Of a DNA stretch of 64,000 bases, positions 9,107 through 17,396 are shown piece after piece (the stretch's first letter is position 1; each line of letters opens with the position of its first letter). The position numbers and the translations under genes were made by a program. The notes below the pieces were generated by a model that worked only from the letters and a program-made list of their open reading frames with translations, had not been told where the DNA came from and did no database searches. The stretch is taken from assembly GCA_018241405.1 (NCBI GenBank), contig JAFEDY010000037.1:44098-108097 (forward strand). Reading direction: 5' to 3'. The DNA comes from Pseudomonadota bacterium. Lineage in GTDB: Bacteria > Pseudomonadota > Gammaproteobacteria > Burkholderiales > Burkholderiaceae_C.

Positions 9107-9526
9107 ATGAAAACCGAAATCAACAGTTTTGACGACCTATTGCGTGCCGCGCGTACGCACCGCGAACGCCAGCGCCTGCTGTTCGTGTTCGCCGGCGCTG
9201 AACTGCCAGATGACGCCACGTCCGAACAGCGTGAGCGCTTCGCGCAGGGCGAGGGCGGCGCGCTGGTGCCGCTGATGTGCGTGGACAGGCTGCCCGAAGA
9301 GCTCGACTCGTTCGACACGCTGCTGCGTGAGTCGCAGCAGTTCGAGAATCCGACCCAGCCCTGGCGCCTGGTGTTTGCCGCCGCGCTGTCGGGCACCTCG
9401 GCCAAGGCGCCCACCGAAGACGACGCCGACCCCGTGCTGCGCCGCATGGTGGAGGCCGTCAAGACCGGTGCCATCAGCGCCTACCTGCCCTTCAACCGCG
9501 AGGGCCTGCCCGTGCGGCTGGGGTGA
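9107..9526 (+). CDS. Small conserved betaproteobacterial protein of unknown function
   Basis: A 139-residue soluble acidic protein without signal peptide or membrane segment. The start is fixed by a strong ribosome binding site (GAGGGAG) seven bases before the ATG; a longer reading frame from 9071 lacks one. Comparable proteins in Comamonadaceae are sometimes labelled ribonucleotide reductase alpha subunit, but nothing of that 700-residue enzyme is present, so I do not adopt the name. Visible features are an LFVFAGAELPDD segment and a C-terminal PFNREGLPVRLG. It sits 3 bases before the hemerythrin gene and 13 after the nitroreductase. Confidence 0.8.
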   Translation: MKTEINSFDDLLRAARTHRERQRLLFVFAGAELPDDATSEQRERFAQGEGGALVPLMCVDRLPEELDSFDTLLRESQQFENPTQPWRLVFAAALSGTSAKAPTEDDADPVLRRMVEAVKTGAISAYLPFNREGLPVRLG

Positions 9527-9529
9527 AAC

Positions 9530-10078
9530 ATGGCGACCCGCGTTTCCCTGCCTGGTATGCACAGCCCGGGCGCGGGCTTTGACGAGCCCTTCGCGATGCT
9601 CGACGCCTGCCACGACCGCGTGCGCCGCTCGCTGGATCTGCTGGCACGCCTGCGCGCCTACCTGCGGGACAGGGGCTGCGACGAGTCGGCGCGCCAGGCG
9701 GCACGCGACGTGCTGCGCTACTTCGATATCGCCGCGCCCCTGCACCATGAGGACGAGGAGCTGCATGTCTTCCCGCCGCTGCTGGCGACGCATGCCGACG
9801 TGGACCTGGCCAACCTGGTGCGCCAGCTGCAACGCGACCATGTGCAAATGGCCGAACGCTGGGGCGAGGCACGCGCCGCCCTGCAGGACATGGCCGAGGG
9901 ACAGATACAGGCCTTCACGCCCGGGCAGGAGGCCGCCCTCGACCGCTTTGTGGAGTGCTACGCCGAGCACCTGCGCCATGAGGACGAAAGCATCTACCCG
10001 GCGGCGCGCGCCCTGCTGGACATGCAGGCCCAGCAGACCATGGGCCAGGAGATGGCGCGGCGCCGCGGTGTGCGTTAA
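9530..10078 (+). CDS. Hemerythrin HHE-domain protein
   Basis: Predicted four-helix-bundle diiron protein of 182 residues. Iron ligand candidates are spaced as in hemerythrins: His28 in the first helix, HHEDEE at 72-77, His104 in the third helix, and HLRHEDE at 147-153. There is no signal peptide, so it is cytoplasmic. Such proteins bind O2 or NO or protect iron-sulfur centres. Its position as the last gene of the nar-linked block suggests a role in handling O2 or nitric oxide during nitrate respiration, which is an inference. It follows the preceding gene by 3 bases. Confidence 0.9.
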   Translation: MATRVSLPGMHSPGAGFDEPFAMLDACHDRVRRSLDLLARLRAYLRDRGCDESARQAARDVLRYFDIAAPLHHEDEELHVFPPLLATHADVDLANLVRQLQRDHVQMAERWGEARAALQDMAEGQIQAFTPGQEAALDRFVECYAEHLRHEDESIYPAARALLDMQAQQTMGQEMARRRGVR

Positions 10079-10106
10079 ACGGAGATTCTGCCGCCCCAAA
10101 ACGAAG

Positions 10107-10131
10107 GCGCCGTGGCGGTTGACCACGGCGC
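10107..10131. terminator. Strong hairpin after the hemerythrin gene
   Basis: GCGCCGTGG pairs perfectly with CCACGGCGC across a 7-base loop, 28 bases after the hemerythrin stop codon. No T-run follows on the plus strand, so it is a weak candidate for intrinsic termination but a plausible RNA 3'-end structure. Confidence 0.5.
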
Positions 10132-10176
10132 TCTGTGCCCCTCGCGGGGCGGCGGCCTACCGGGGGTAGACCGCGA

Positions 10177-10192
10177 AGGGGCCGAAGCCCCT
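10177..10192 (-). terminator. UUCG-tetraloop hairpin after the DUF3567 gene
   Basis: On the minus strand the RNA would read AGGGGC-UUCG-GCCCCU, a stem closed by the extra-stable C(UUCG)G tetraloop, five bases after the stop codon of the gene at 10198. Only a short T-run (TT) follows, so termination efficiency is uncertain. Confidence 0.55.
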
Positions 10193-10197
10193 GAAAC

Positions 10198-10485
10198 TCA
10201 ATGCACTACGACGGGATTCTGCGCCAGTCCAATGTAGCTGTCCAGCTTGTCCTCGACCTCTTCCTGGGTAGGGGTATTGCGCTGCCAGGCCAGGATCTGC
10301 TGCTGGAACATCTCGGCCCAGGAGCCGTCCAGGTAGACCTCCTTGCCCGAGCGCTTGTCCACAATCTCGAAGCCGTGGCGCATCAACTGCGGCGGCAGTG
10401 CGGCATTGTCCGTGGCGCCACTGCGGTCGGCATCCGGCAGCATGTGGACCACCACAAAGGAATCGGAGTCGTAGAGCATTTGCAT
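10198..10485 (-). CDS. DUF3567 family small protein
   Basis: A 95-residue cytoplasmic protein beginning MQMLYDSDSFVVVHMLPD, a start typical of the DUF3567 family found throughout Burkholderiales; function unknown. The ATG at 10485 is chosen because AGGGGGAA lies just upstream and homology begins there; the frame stays open further upstream but without a ribosome binding site. The C-terminal half is acidic and ends AQNPVVVH. A stable UUCG hairpin follows the stop. It stands alone, transcribed towards the hemerythrin gene. Confidence 0.87.
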   Translation of the reverse strand: MQMLYDSDSFVVVHMLPDADRSGATDNAALPPQLMRHGFEIVDKRSGKEVYLDGSWAEMFQQQILAWQRNTPTQEEVEDKLDSYIGLAQNPVVVH

Positions 10486-10615
10486 GGCGTGGTTCCCCCT
10501 ATAGGTATGCCTGTCAGATGGCAACGCGAGGCAGGAGTTCAAGCCCCCCGCCACCGGGGTGTTGCTGCAGGACAGTATTTCACGAATACCGCACCCTTGC
10601 CGTGTGACAGCCCTT

Positions 10616-11779
10616 TCAGGGCGAGTCGTGGCCCGAGAGCAACAGATCGACAAAGTCGCCGTTGGCCTGGCTCAGGCGTATGCGCACCGGCAGGTAGCCC
10701 AACTGAGTGCCCAGCCACAGCTCGGCCTTCTGCTCGTAGTGCTGGCCCTCGCGCGGCAGGCGCTGCAGCTTCAGGGCCGGCGTGCTGCCGGCGGGCAGAT
10801 CCAGGGTGTCGGGGCCATCGACGGTGAACGTCCAGCGGTCGGCGCTGCGTGCGCCCACAGTGGTCAGCGTGATCTGCGTGCCCGGCGGGTAGCGCTCGGG
10901 CGCGGCGGCCAGCATGGCGCCCAGCTGCATGAACACGCTCAGGCGGTCCTGGGCGCCGTCGGCAATCGTCGCGCGCGGGGTGTTGGCGCTGAAGATCACC
11001 TCGTGCTTGTCGAAGTCGAAATGTGCCGCCTGCTCGCTGCGCGCCTTGTCGCCGAAGCGCTCGGGCCGCAGGCCCCGGGGGGTAATGCTGCCGACGCTGC
11101 TCTGCGAGCGCGCGCCAAGCAGGAAGGCCTTGATCTGCTGGCGCGCCTCGTAGCGCGTCCCGTCCTGGCGCCAGACCAGCTCGGCGCTGGCGCTGTAGTG
11201 AAAGCGCTTGACCTCGCCGACCACGTCGAACGTGAGCCGCGCCGATGGCGGCAGCAGCACGGGCGGCGGCGTGGTGCTGGCGCCGGCGCCAGCGGCGCCA
11301 GGCGGGCGGATCTCGACCCCCGCGCTCTCCACGGGCGGCGCTGCGGACGGTTGCGGCGCCGACGCGGCGGCGCTGGGTTCAGGGGCCGGCTCGGAGGCCG
11401 CCGGTGCCGGGGCCTCGGGGGGCGTGGCTGCTGCTGTTTCGGCCTGCTCGGAAGGCGGCGGCGCGGCTTCGCCCATGGATTCGCCCGCCTCGGGCGTCGG
11501 CGGGGTCGCAGGAGCGGGCTCGGGAGCGGTGGCTTGGGGCGCTGGCCGCGCCGGCCTGGGCTTGGGGCGTGGCTTGCGCGCCGGGCGCGGGGCGGCAGGT
11601 GGCGGCGCCGGCGCGGCCTCGGGCGCCGGCGGTGCCATCGGCGCCGGCAGCATGCGCGTATGAAAGGCCGCGCTCTGCGCCGCGCCCTGGCCCGTGCCGC
11701 CCAGCGGCAGGTCGGTCAGCAGCAGCCAGTGCAGGGCCAGTACCAGGACGGTGAGCAGCAGCAGGGCGCGGCGTGGCAT
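10616..11779 (-). CDS. DUF3108 protein with membrane anchor and proline/alanine-rich linker
   Basis: A 387-residue protein with three parts: an N-terminal hydrophobic segment (about 5-25) that could be a signal anchor, a long Pro/Ala-rich linker (about 40-170) with a basic PKPRPARP patch, and a C-terminal DUF3108 domain starting near RLTFDVVGEVKRFHYSASAE. The layout recalls TonB-like proteins that span the periplasm, with the folded domain held away from the inner membrane. Function is unknown. The start at 11779 (MPRRALLLL) leaves 50 bases to the divergent FAH-family gene, so promoters must be compact or overlapping. Confidence 0.85.
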   Translation of the reverse strand: MPRRALLLLTVLVLALHWLLLTDLPLGGTGQGAAQSAAFHTRMLPAPMAPPAPEAAPAPPPAAPRPARKPRPKPRPARPAPQATAPEPAPATPPTPEAGESMGEAAPPPSEQAETAAATPPEAPAPAASEPAPEPSAAASAPQPSAAPPVESAGVEIRPPGAAGAGASTTPPPVLLPPSARLTFDVVGEVKRFHYSASAELVWRQDGTRYEARQQIKAFLLGARSQSSVGSITPRGLRPERFGDKARSEQAAHFDFDKHEVIFSANTPRATIADGAQDRLSVFMQLGAMLAAAPERYPPGTQITLTTVGARSADRWTFTVDGPDTLDLPAGSTPALKLQRLPREGQHYEQKAELWLGTQLGYLPVRIRLSQANGDFVDLLLSGHDSP

Positions 11780-11829
11780 GGAACTAGAATTTTCGGCTTT
11801 GAAATCAACCCGCGCGGAGGGGATGGCCC

Positions 11830-12816
11830 ATGAAACTGGCGACCTACAAGGACGGATCACGCGATGGCCAACTCGTCGTCGTCGCACGCGATTTGGCGCA
11901 AGCCCATTATGCGACCGGCATAGCGAGCCGCCTGCAGCAGGCGCTGGACGACTGGAACTTCATGGCGCCGCAGCTGCAGGACCTGTACGAGCAGCTCAAT
12001 GCCGGCCGCGCGCGCCACCCATTTCCGTTCGATCCGCAGCAGTGCATGGCGCCGCTGCCGCGCGCCTACCAGTGGGCCGATGGCTCGGCCTACCTCAATC
12101 ATGTGGAGCTGGTGCGCAAGGCGCGCGGCGCCGAGGTTCCGGCCAGCTTTTACGCCGACCCGCTCATGTACCAGGGCGGCAGCGATGACTTCCTGGGTCC
12201 CTGCGACGACGTGGTCGTCCCTAGCGAGGCCATGGGCATAGACTTCGAGGCCGAGATCGCCGTCATCACCGGCGACGTCAGGATGGGCGCGAGCCCCGAC
12301 CAGGCACTTGACGGCGTGCGCCTGCTGATGCTGGCCAACGACGTGAGCCTGCGCAACCTGATCCCGGCCGAGCTGGCTAAGGGCTTCGGCTTCTTCCAGT
12401 CCAAGCCTGCCACGGCCTTCAGCCCCGTGGCCGTGACGCCGGACGAGCTGGGCGACGCCTGGCAGGGCGGGCGCGTGCACCTGACGCTGCAGTCCACCTG
12501 GAACGGCCGCAAGGTCGGCCTGTGCGAGGCCGGGCCGGAGATGACGTTTCACTTCGGCCAGCTCATCGCCCATATCGCCAGGACGCGCAACGTGCGCGCC
12601 GGCTCCATCGTGGGCAGCGGCACGGTCAGCAACAAGGACTGGACCCGCGGCTACAGCTGCATTGCCGAGAAGCGCTGCATAGAAACCATACAGGACGGCC
12701 AGCCCAGCACAGAATTCATGCAGTACGGCGACACCATACGCATAGAGATGAAGGGCAGGGACGGGTTGAGCCTGTTCGGCGCGATCGAGCAACAAATCGC
12801 ACCGCATAGCCGTTGA
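11830..12816 (+). CDS. Fumarylacetoacetate hydrolase family protein
   Basis: A 328-residue member of the FAH superfamily, metal-dependent enzymes that cleave or decarboxylate beta-diketo acids in aromatic catabolism. The conserved core is visible as DFEAEIAVITGD near residue 138, NDVSLRNL near 174, SKPATAFSPVAV near 193 and GSIVGSGTVSNKD near 258. It has a separate N-terminal domain. A strong ribosome binding site (GGAGGGG) precedes the ATG, and TAGAAT at 11785-11790 may be its -10 box. The exact substrate cannot be read from the sequence; no pathway genes adjoin it. Confidence 0.9.
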   Translation: MKLATYKDGSRDGQLVVVARDLAQAHYATGIASRLQQALDDWNFMAPQLQDLYEQLNAGRARHPFPFDPQQCMAPLPRAYQWADGSAYLNHVELVRKARGAEVPASFYADPLMYQGGSDDFLGPCDDVVVPSEAMGIDFEAEIAVITGDVRMGASPDQALDGVRLLMLANDVSLRNLIPAELAKGFGFFQSKPATAFSPVAVTPDELGDAWQGGRVHLTLQSTWNGRKVGLCEAGPEMTFHFGQLIAHIARTRNVRAGSIVGSGTVSNKDWTRGYSCIAEKRCIETIQDGQPSTEFMQYGDTIRIEMKGRDGLSLFGAIEQQIAPHSR

Positions 12817-12858
12817 AGGCTAGACTGCCCTCTTTGCCCGTAGCGGCGCGAACTCCCG

Positions 12859-15144
12859 GTGTCCACACCATCCGCGCGGAACGCCTTTTCTCCTCTCTCC
12901 GACCCAGACCATCCGAGCACCGTGACAGACTCGAAAAAGCCGAACTTCGGCATCCGTTTCCAGAACCCCGCGACCCCAAGCAGTTCCGTGGCGCCAGCAT
13001 CCGGCGTCCCATCTGCCGGCGTGTCGTTTCGCATACCCGCCATGCAGCCGCCGGCACCTGCCTTGCCCGACGACGCCCAAGCGTGCAACACACAAGGCAA
13101 CGCGTGGCTGCAGGCCAACCGGGCGGCGGACGCCATCAGAGCCTACGACCGTGCCATTGCGCTGCGGGCTGACTATCTGGACCCGCATTTCAACCGCGGC
13201 AATGCGCTGTTGCGCCTCGGGCGAAATGCCGAAGCACTGGCGGCGTTTGAAAAGGCCATTGCCCTGGCGCCCGGTCTGGCGCTGGCGCACTACAACCGGG
13301 GTACGGTCCTGGAAGGCATGGGGCGGGAGCAGGAGGCAATGGACAGCTATCGTTGGGTGCTGCTCCTGGAGCCCGAACACGTGCAGGCGCTGTTCAACCT
13401 GGGCTGCCTGCACCTGCGCAGCAAGGCATATGACGAAGCCGTGCGCTGCATGGACCGGGTGCTTGCCAAGGATCCGCGATTGGCGCAGGCGCACAACAAC
13501 CGCGGCAATGCACTGCTGAAGTCCTGGCATCTACAGGAGGCACTTGCCAGTTTCGACCAGGCCTTGGTACTGCAGCCGCAGTACGCCGACGCGCTCGTCA
13601 ACCGAGCCAACGTGCATCTGTTGCGCAAGGACCATGCATTGGCGTTTGCCGACCTTGAACAGGCGATCCACCTCAATCCTGACCAGGCGCAGTCGCGGCA
13701 ATTCATGGGCCGGTTGCTCAATGAGTCCAAGCGCTATGAAGAAGCACTGCCGCATTTCCAGCAGGCCTGGCGTTGCAACCCCGAGCAGCCGGGCTTGCTC
13801 ACCGACATCCTGAACGCCAAGACCATCATTTGCGACTGGCACAACCTGGATGCCGGCATCGCCCGCATCGAGCTGGCCGTGCGCCAGGAACGGTTGGGTG
13901 TTTCCCCGTTCATCATGGTGGGGTTGCGCGATGACCCGGCGCTGCAACTGCACACTGCGCGCAATTCCGTAAAGCTGGACTACCCGGAAAACCCGTCGCT
14001 GGAAGCCATCGCGCCGCGCACTGGTGGCGGCAGGATTCGAGTGGGCTACTACTCGGCAGATTTCCATAACCACGCCACGACCATCCTGATGGCAGAGCTG
14101 TTCGAGCTGCATGAGCACGAGCGATTCGAGTGGTTTGCCTTTTCCTTCGGCCCGGATTTGCGGGACTCCATGCATGAGCGCGTGCGCCAGACCTTCGACC
14201 ATTTCCTGGACGTGCGTGACCGCAGCAACGAGGAGATTGCGCGCCTTTCGCGCGAGCTGGGCATTGACATCGCGGTGGACCTCAAGGGCTTCACCCAGGA
14301 CACGCGTTTCGGCATCTTTGCCTATCGCTGCGCGCCGGTGCAGGTGAGCTACCTGGGCTTCCCTGGCACCACCGGGGCGGGCTATATCGACTATGTCATC
14401 GCGGACAAGGTGGTTCTTCCCCCGCAGGAGCAGTGTCATTTCAGCGAGAAGGTGGCCTACCTGCCCAACAGCTATCAGGTCAACGATTCGAAGCGCCGCA
14501 TCGCCGATCGCGTCTTCACGCGCGAGGAATTGGGTTTGCCCGCCACGGGTTTCGTCTTTTGTTGCTTCAACAACAACTACAAGATATTGCCGCAGACGTT
14601 CGATGGCTGGATGCGCATCCTGCTCGCGGTCGAGGGCAGTGTGCTGTGGCTGCTCGAAGACAACCCCGCCGCAGCACGCAATCTGCGGCGCGAAGCCCAG
14701 GCACGGGGCATCGCGCCGCAGCGCCTGGTGTTTGCTTCGCGCATGCCGCTGGTCGAACACCTGGCGCGGCATCGTCTCGCGGATTTGTTTCTCGATACGT
14801 TGCCGTGTAATGCGCACACTACGGCCAGCGATGCGCTTTGGGCGGGCCTGCCCGTGCTGACCTGTGCGGGCCAGTCTTTCGCCAGCCGCGTGGCGGCCAG
14901 CCTGCTGCATGCGGTGGGCTTGCCCGAACTCGTGACCCAGACCCAGGAGGCATTCGAAGCGCGAGCCATTGCGCTGGCGCGAGACCTGGGGGCATTGGAT
15001 GCCCTGCGCAGCAGGCTACGCGAACAGTTGCCCACGGCTCCGTTGTTCGATACCCGACGCTTCGCGCGCGATCTCGAAGCCGCGTACGTCACCATGCACG
15101 CGCGTGCCGTGCAGGGCCTGCCCCCCGACGTGATTGAGGTTTGA
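12859..15144 (+). CDS. TPR-repeat O-GlcNAc transferase-like protein (GT41/SPINDLY type)
   Basis: A 761-residue protein with a low-complexity N-terminus (1-70), tandem tetratricopeptide repeats (about 75-330) and a C-terminal GT41-like catalytic region (about 390-750). Catalytic-domain marks are GYYSADFHNHAT, APVQVSYLGFPGTTG and LFLDTLPCNAHTTASDALWA. GT41 enzymes transfer GlcNAc or fucose to Ser/Thr of proteins; bacterial members often modify adhesins or flagellins, but no target lies nearby. The start is uncertain: GTG at 12859 or the in-frame GTG at 12922; neither has a clear ribosome binding site. Its base composition looks somewhat less GC-rich than its neighbours, a hint of transfer that I have not quantified. 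Confidence 0.85.
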   Translation: MSTPSARNAFSPLSDPDHPSTVTDSKKPNFGIRFQNPATPSSSVAPASGVPSAGVSFRIPAMQPPAPALPDDAQACNTQGNAWLQANRAADAIRAYDRAIALRADYLDPHFNRGNALLRLGRNAEALAAFEKAIALAPGLALAHYNRGTVLEGMGREQEAMDSYRWVLLLEPEHVQALFNLGCLHLRSKAYDEAVRCMDRVLAKDPRLAQAHNNRGNALLKSWHLQEALASFDQALVLQPQYADALVNRANVHLLRKDHALAFADLEQAIHLNPDQAQSRQFMGRLLNESKRYEEALPHFQQAWRCNPEQPGLLTDILNAKTIICDWHNLDAGIARIELAVRQERLGVSPFIMVGLRDDPALQLHTARNSVKLDYPENPSLEAIAPRTGGGRIRVGYYSADFHNHATTILMAELFELHEHERFEWFAFSFGPDLRDSMHERVRQTFDHFLDVRDRSNEEIARLSRELGIDIAVDLKGFTQDTRFGIFAYRCAPVQVSYLGFPGTTGAGYIDYVIADKVVLPPQEQCHFSEKVAYLPNSYQVNDSKRRIADRVFTREELGLPATGFVFCCFNNNYKILPQTFDGWMRILLAVEGSVLWLLEDNPAAARNLRREAQARGIAPQRLVFASRMPLVEHLARHRLADLFLDTLPCNAHTTASDALWAGLPVLTCAGQSFASRVAASLLHAVGLPELVTQTQEAFEARAIALARDLGALDALRSRLREQLPTAPLFDTRRFARDLEAAYVTMHARAVQGLPPDVIEV

Positions 15145-15151
15145 TGGCGGT

Positions 15152-15200
15152 AAAAAGAACGTGCAGCGCTTTATGCCAAAGCGCCGAACGCTCTTTTTTT
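15152..15200. terminator. Bidirectional intrinsic terminator between convergent genes
   Basis: AAAAAGAACG on the left pairs with CGCTCTTTTT on the right with one mismatch, enclosing an inner stem GCGCTTT-ATGCC-AAAGCGC. The run of seven T after the structure, and the A-run before it, make it suitable for both the TPR/GT41 gene and the convergent oxidoreductase gene. Confidence 0.85.
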
Positions 15201-15205
15201 GATAG

Positions 15206-17248
15206 TCATGGCGTTGCCAGCGCCTGCACCTGCACGCGGCAGTCATAGAACGTGGGCCCCGCGCCCATGTCGGTCAGGGCCTGGCTGGTCAGCTCGTTGA
15301 CGTTGGTGCCGCCGTGGCCCAGCTTGCGCCACCACACGCCCAGGCCGTTGACCACGCCGGGGCGCGCGCGGCCGTTCAGGGCGGCATGGCATTCATAGCT
15401 GCCGCGGTCATTGAACACGCGGACCAGGGCGCCGGCGACGATGCCGCGTGCGGCGGCATCCTCGGGGTGGATTTCCAGCAGCGGCCGGCCTTCGATGTCG
15501 CGCAGGCTTTGCAGGTTGACGAAGCTGGAGTTGAGGAAGTTGCGCGCCGGCGGCGAGATCATGGCCAGCGGGTACAGCGCCGATTCTCCCGCTACCTCGT
15601 GGTTGGGCACATGGCCGGGCAGCGGGTCCAGTCCCTGGTCCGCCAGGCGCTGGCTGAAGAACTCGCACCTGCCCGACGGGGTGGGAAAGCCACCTTCGGC
15701 AAATGGCGCCTCGGGCCAGGGCAGGGGGGCAAAGCCCTGATCCAGCAGCAACTGGAAGTCCACCACGCCGCCATAGGCCTGGCGGCACAGTGTTTCGTCG
15801 GTGTCGGCAAAGCAGGGCTCGTTGAACCCCATGCGCGCCGCCAGGTCGCGGAAGATCTGCGCATTGCTGCGCGCCTGGCCCTGCGGCGCAATCGCCGGGC
15901 GGTTGAGCAGCACGTCGGTGTGGCCGTAGGCCAGGTGCACGTCCCAGTGCTCCAGCTGCGTGGTGGCGGGCAGGATGTAGTCAGCGTAATCGGCCGTGTC
16001 GGTCTGGAAATGCTCCAGCACCACGGTGAACAAATCCTCGCGCGCCAAGCCCTGCACCACCTTGGGCGAGTCGGGCGCCACGGCCACGGGGTTGCTGTTG
16101 TAGACCACCAGGGCCTCGATCTTCGGCCCGAATTCGGGCGAGGTCTCGCGCAGCAGGTCGTCGCCAATCGTCACCATGTTGATGGTGCGCGGGTTGCGGC
16201 CGGCCAGCAGCTCGGGGCGCTGCAGGGCCACGCGGTCCACCGGGAAGGCTCCCGAGCTCGACAGCAGCAGGCCGCCCGCACGGTGCCGCCAGGCGCCGGT
16301 GAGCGCCGGCAGGCAGGCCACGGCGCGCACCGCGTTGCCGCCGCCGTGCACGCGCTGCACGCCGTAGTTCAGGCGTATGGCGGCGGGCTTCGTCTGGCCG
16401 TAGTCGCGCGCCAGGCGGCGTATCTGCTCCACATCAAGGCCGCAGGCCTCGGCCGCGCGCTCGGGCGGCCATTCCAGGGCGCGTGCGCGCAGCTGCTCCC
16501 AGCCCAGCGTGTGGCGGTCTATGTAGTCGTGGTCCAGCCAGTCGCCCGCAATCAGCTCGTGCATCAGCGCCAGCGCCAGCGCGGCGTCGGTGCCGGGGCG
16601 CAGCTGCAGGTGCTCGTGGCATTTCTCGGCCGTCTCCGTGCGGCGCGGGTCTATGCACACCAGGCGCGCGCCGTCGCGCTTGGCCTGCTGGGCGATGCGC
16701 CAGAAATGCAGGTTGCTGCCAATCGAGTTGCTGCCCCAGATCAGGATGAGTTTGGCCTCGGCAAAGAACTCCACCTTCATGCCCAGCTTGCCGCCCAGGG
16801 TGTGCACCAGGGCTTCGCCGCCCGCGGTAGAGCAGATGGTGCGGCCCAGCAGCGACGCGCCCAGGCGGTGAAAGAAGCGCCGGTCCATGCTCTCGCCCTG
16901 CACCAGGCCCATGGTGCCGGCGTAGCTGTAGGGCAGGATGGCCTGCGGGTCGCGTGCGGCGATGGCGCCCAGGCGCTGGGCGATGTCGGTCAGCGCCTCG
17001 TCCCAGGACACGGGGGCGAACTGCCCGCTGCCCTTGGGGCCGGTGCGCTTCAGGGGCGTGAGGATGCGATCCGCATGGTGCGTGCGCTCGGCATAGCGCG
17101 ACACCTTGGCGCACAGCACGCCGCCGGTCTGCGCATGTGCCGGGTTGCCCTGCACGCGCACGGCGCGGCCGTTTTCCACGGTGGTGATGAGTGCGCAGGT
17201 GTCGGGGCAGTCGTGCGGGCAGGCGCCGCGGACGGTGGTGGTGGGCAT
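15206..17248 (-). CDS. Molybdopterin-dependent oxidoreductase (DMSO reductase superfamily)
   Basis: A 680-residue bis-MGD enzyme of unknown substrate. The N-terminus holds CPHDCPDTC and a later Cys in VLCAKV, giving a [4Fe-4S] site. Domain order matches formate dehydrogenase/thiosulfate reductase-type proteins, with a C-terminal MGD-binding domain (SPPARNFLNSSF and EIHPEDAAARGI). No Tat signal is present, so it is probably cytoplasmic. No selenocysteine codon is visible, and the segment ICSTAGGEA is where the metal ligand would be expected; I cannot assign the ligand with certainty. No partner iron-sulfur or membrane subunit lies beside it. Confidence 0.87.
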   Translation of the reverse strand: MPTTTVRGACPHDCPDTCALITTVENGRAVRVQGNPAHAQTGGVLCAKVSRYAERTHHADRILTPLKRTGPKGSGQFAPVSWDEALTDIAQRLGAIAARDPQAILPYSYAGTMGLVQGESMDRRFFHRLGASLLGRTICSTAGGEALVHTLGGKLGMKVEFFAEAKLILIWGSNSIGSNLHFWRIAQQAKRDGARLVCIDPRRTETAEKCHEHLQLRPGTDAALALALMHELIAGDWLDHDYIDRHTLGWEQLRARALEWPPERAAEACGLDVEQIRRLARDYGQTKPAAIRLNYGVQRVHGGGNAVRAVACLPALTGAWRHRAGGLLLSSSGAFPVDRVALQRPELLAGRNPRTINMVTIGDDLLRETSPEFGPKIEALVVYNSNPVAVAPDSPKVVQGLAREDLFTVVLEHFQTDTADYADYILPATTQLEHWDVHLAYGHTDVLLNRPAIAPQGQARSNAQIFRDLAARMGFNEPCFADTDETLCRQAYGGVVDFQLLLDQGFAPLPWPEAPFAEGGFPTPSGRCEFFSQRLADQGLDPLPGHVPNHEVAGESALYPLAMISPPARNFLNSSFVNLQSLRDIEGRPLLEIHPEDAAARGIVAGALVRVFNDRGSYECHAALNGRARPGVVNGLGVWWRKLGHGGTNVNELTSQALTDMGAGPTFYDCRVQVQALATP

Positions 17249-17396
17249 GGTGGCGTGGGATTGAAACGGGTGCGGGCGAACATTTCACCACGAAGCGCGG
17301 CACGGGCCGCCCGCGTGGTTTCTACGGCTCGGTTTGGCAGGCCTGCCGCGCGGGGCTAGACTGCGAGGCTCCAAGGAAACAAGCCCCGAGCCGATC

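Noticed and set aside
15314..17359. A 681-codon plus-strand frame opposite the molybdopterin oxidoreductase
   Set aside because: No recognisable motif, and the opposite strand encodes a clear enzyme with its cysteine cluster; treated as a shadow.
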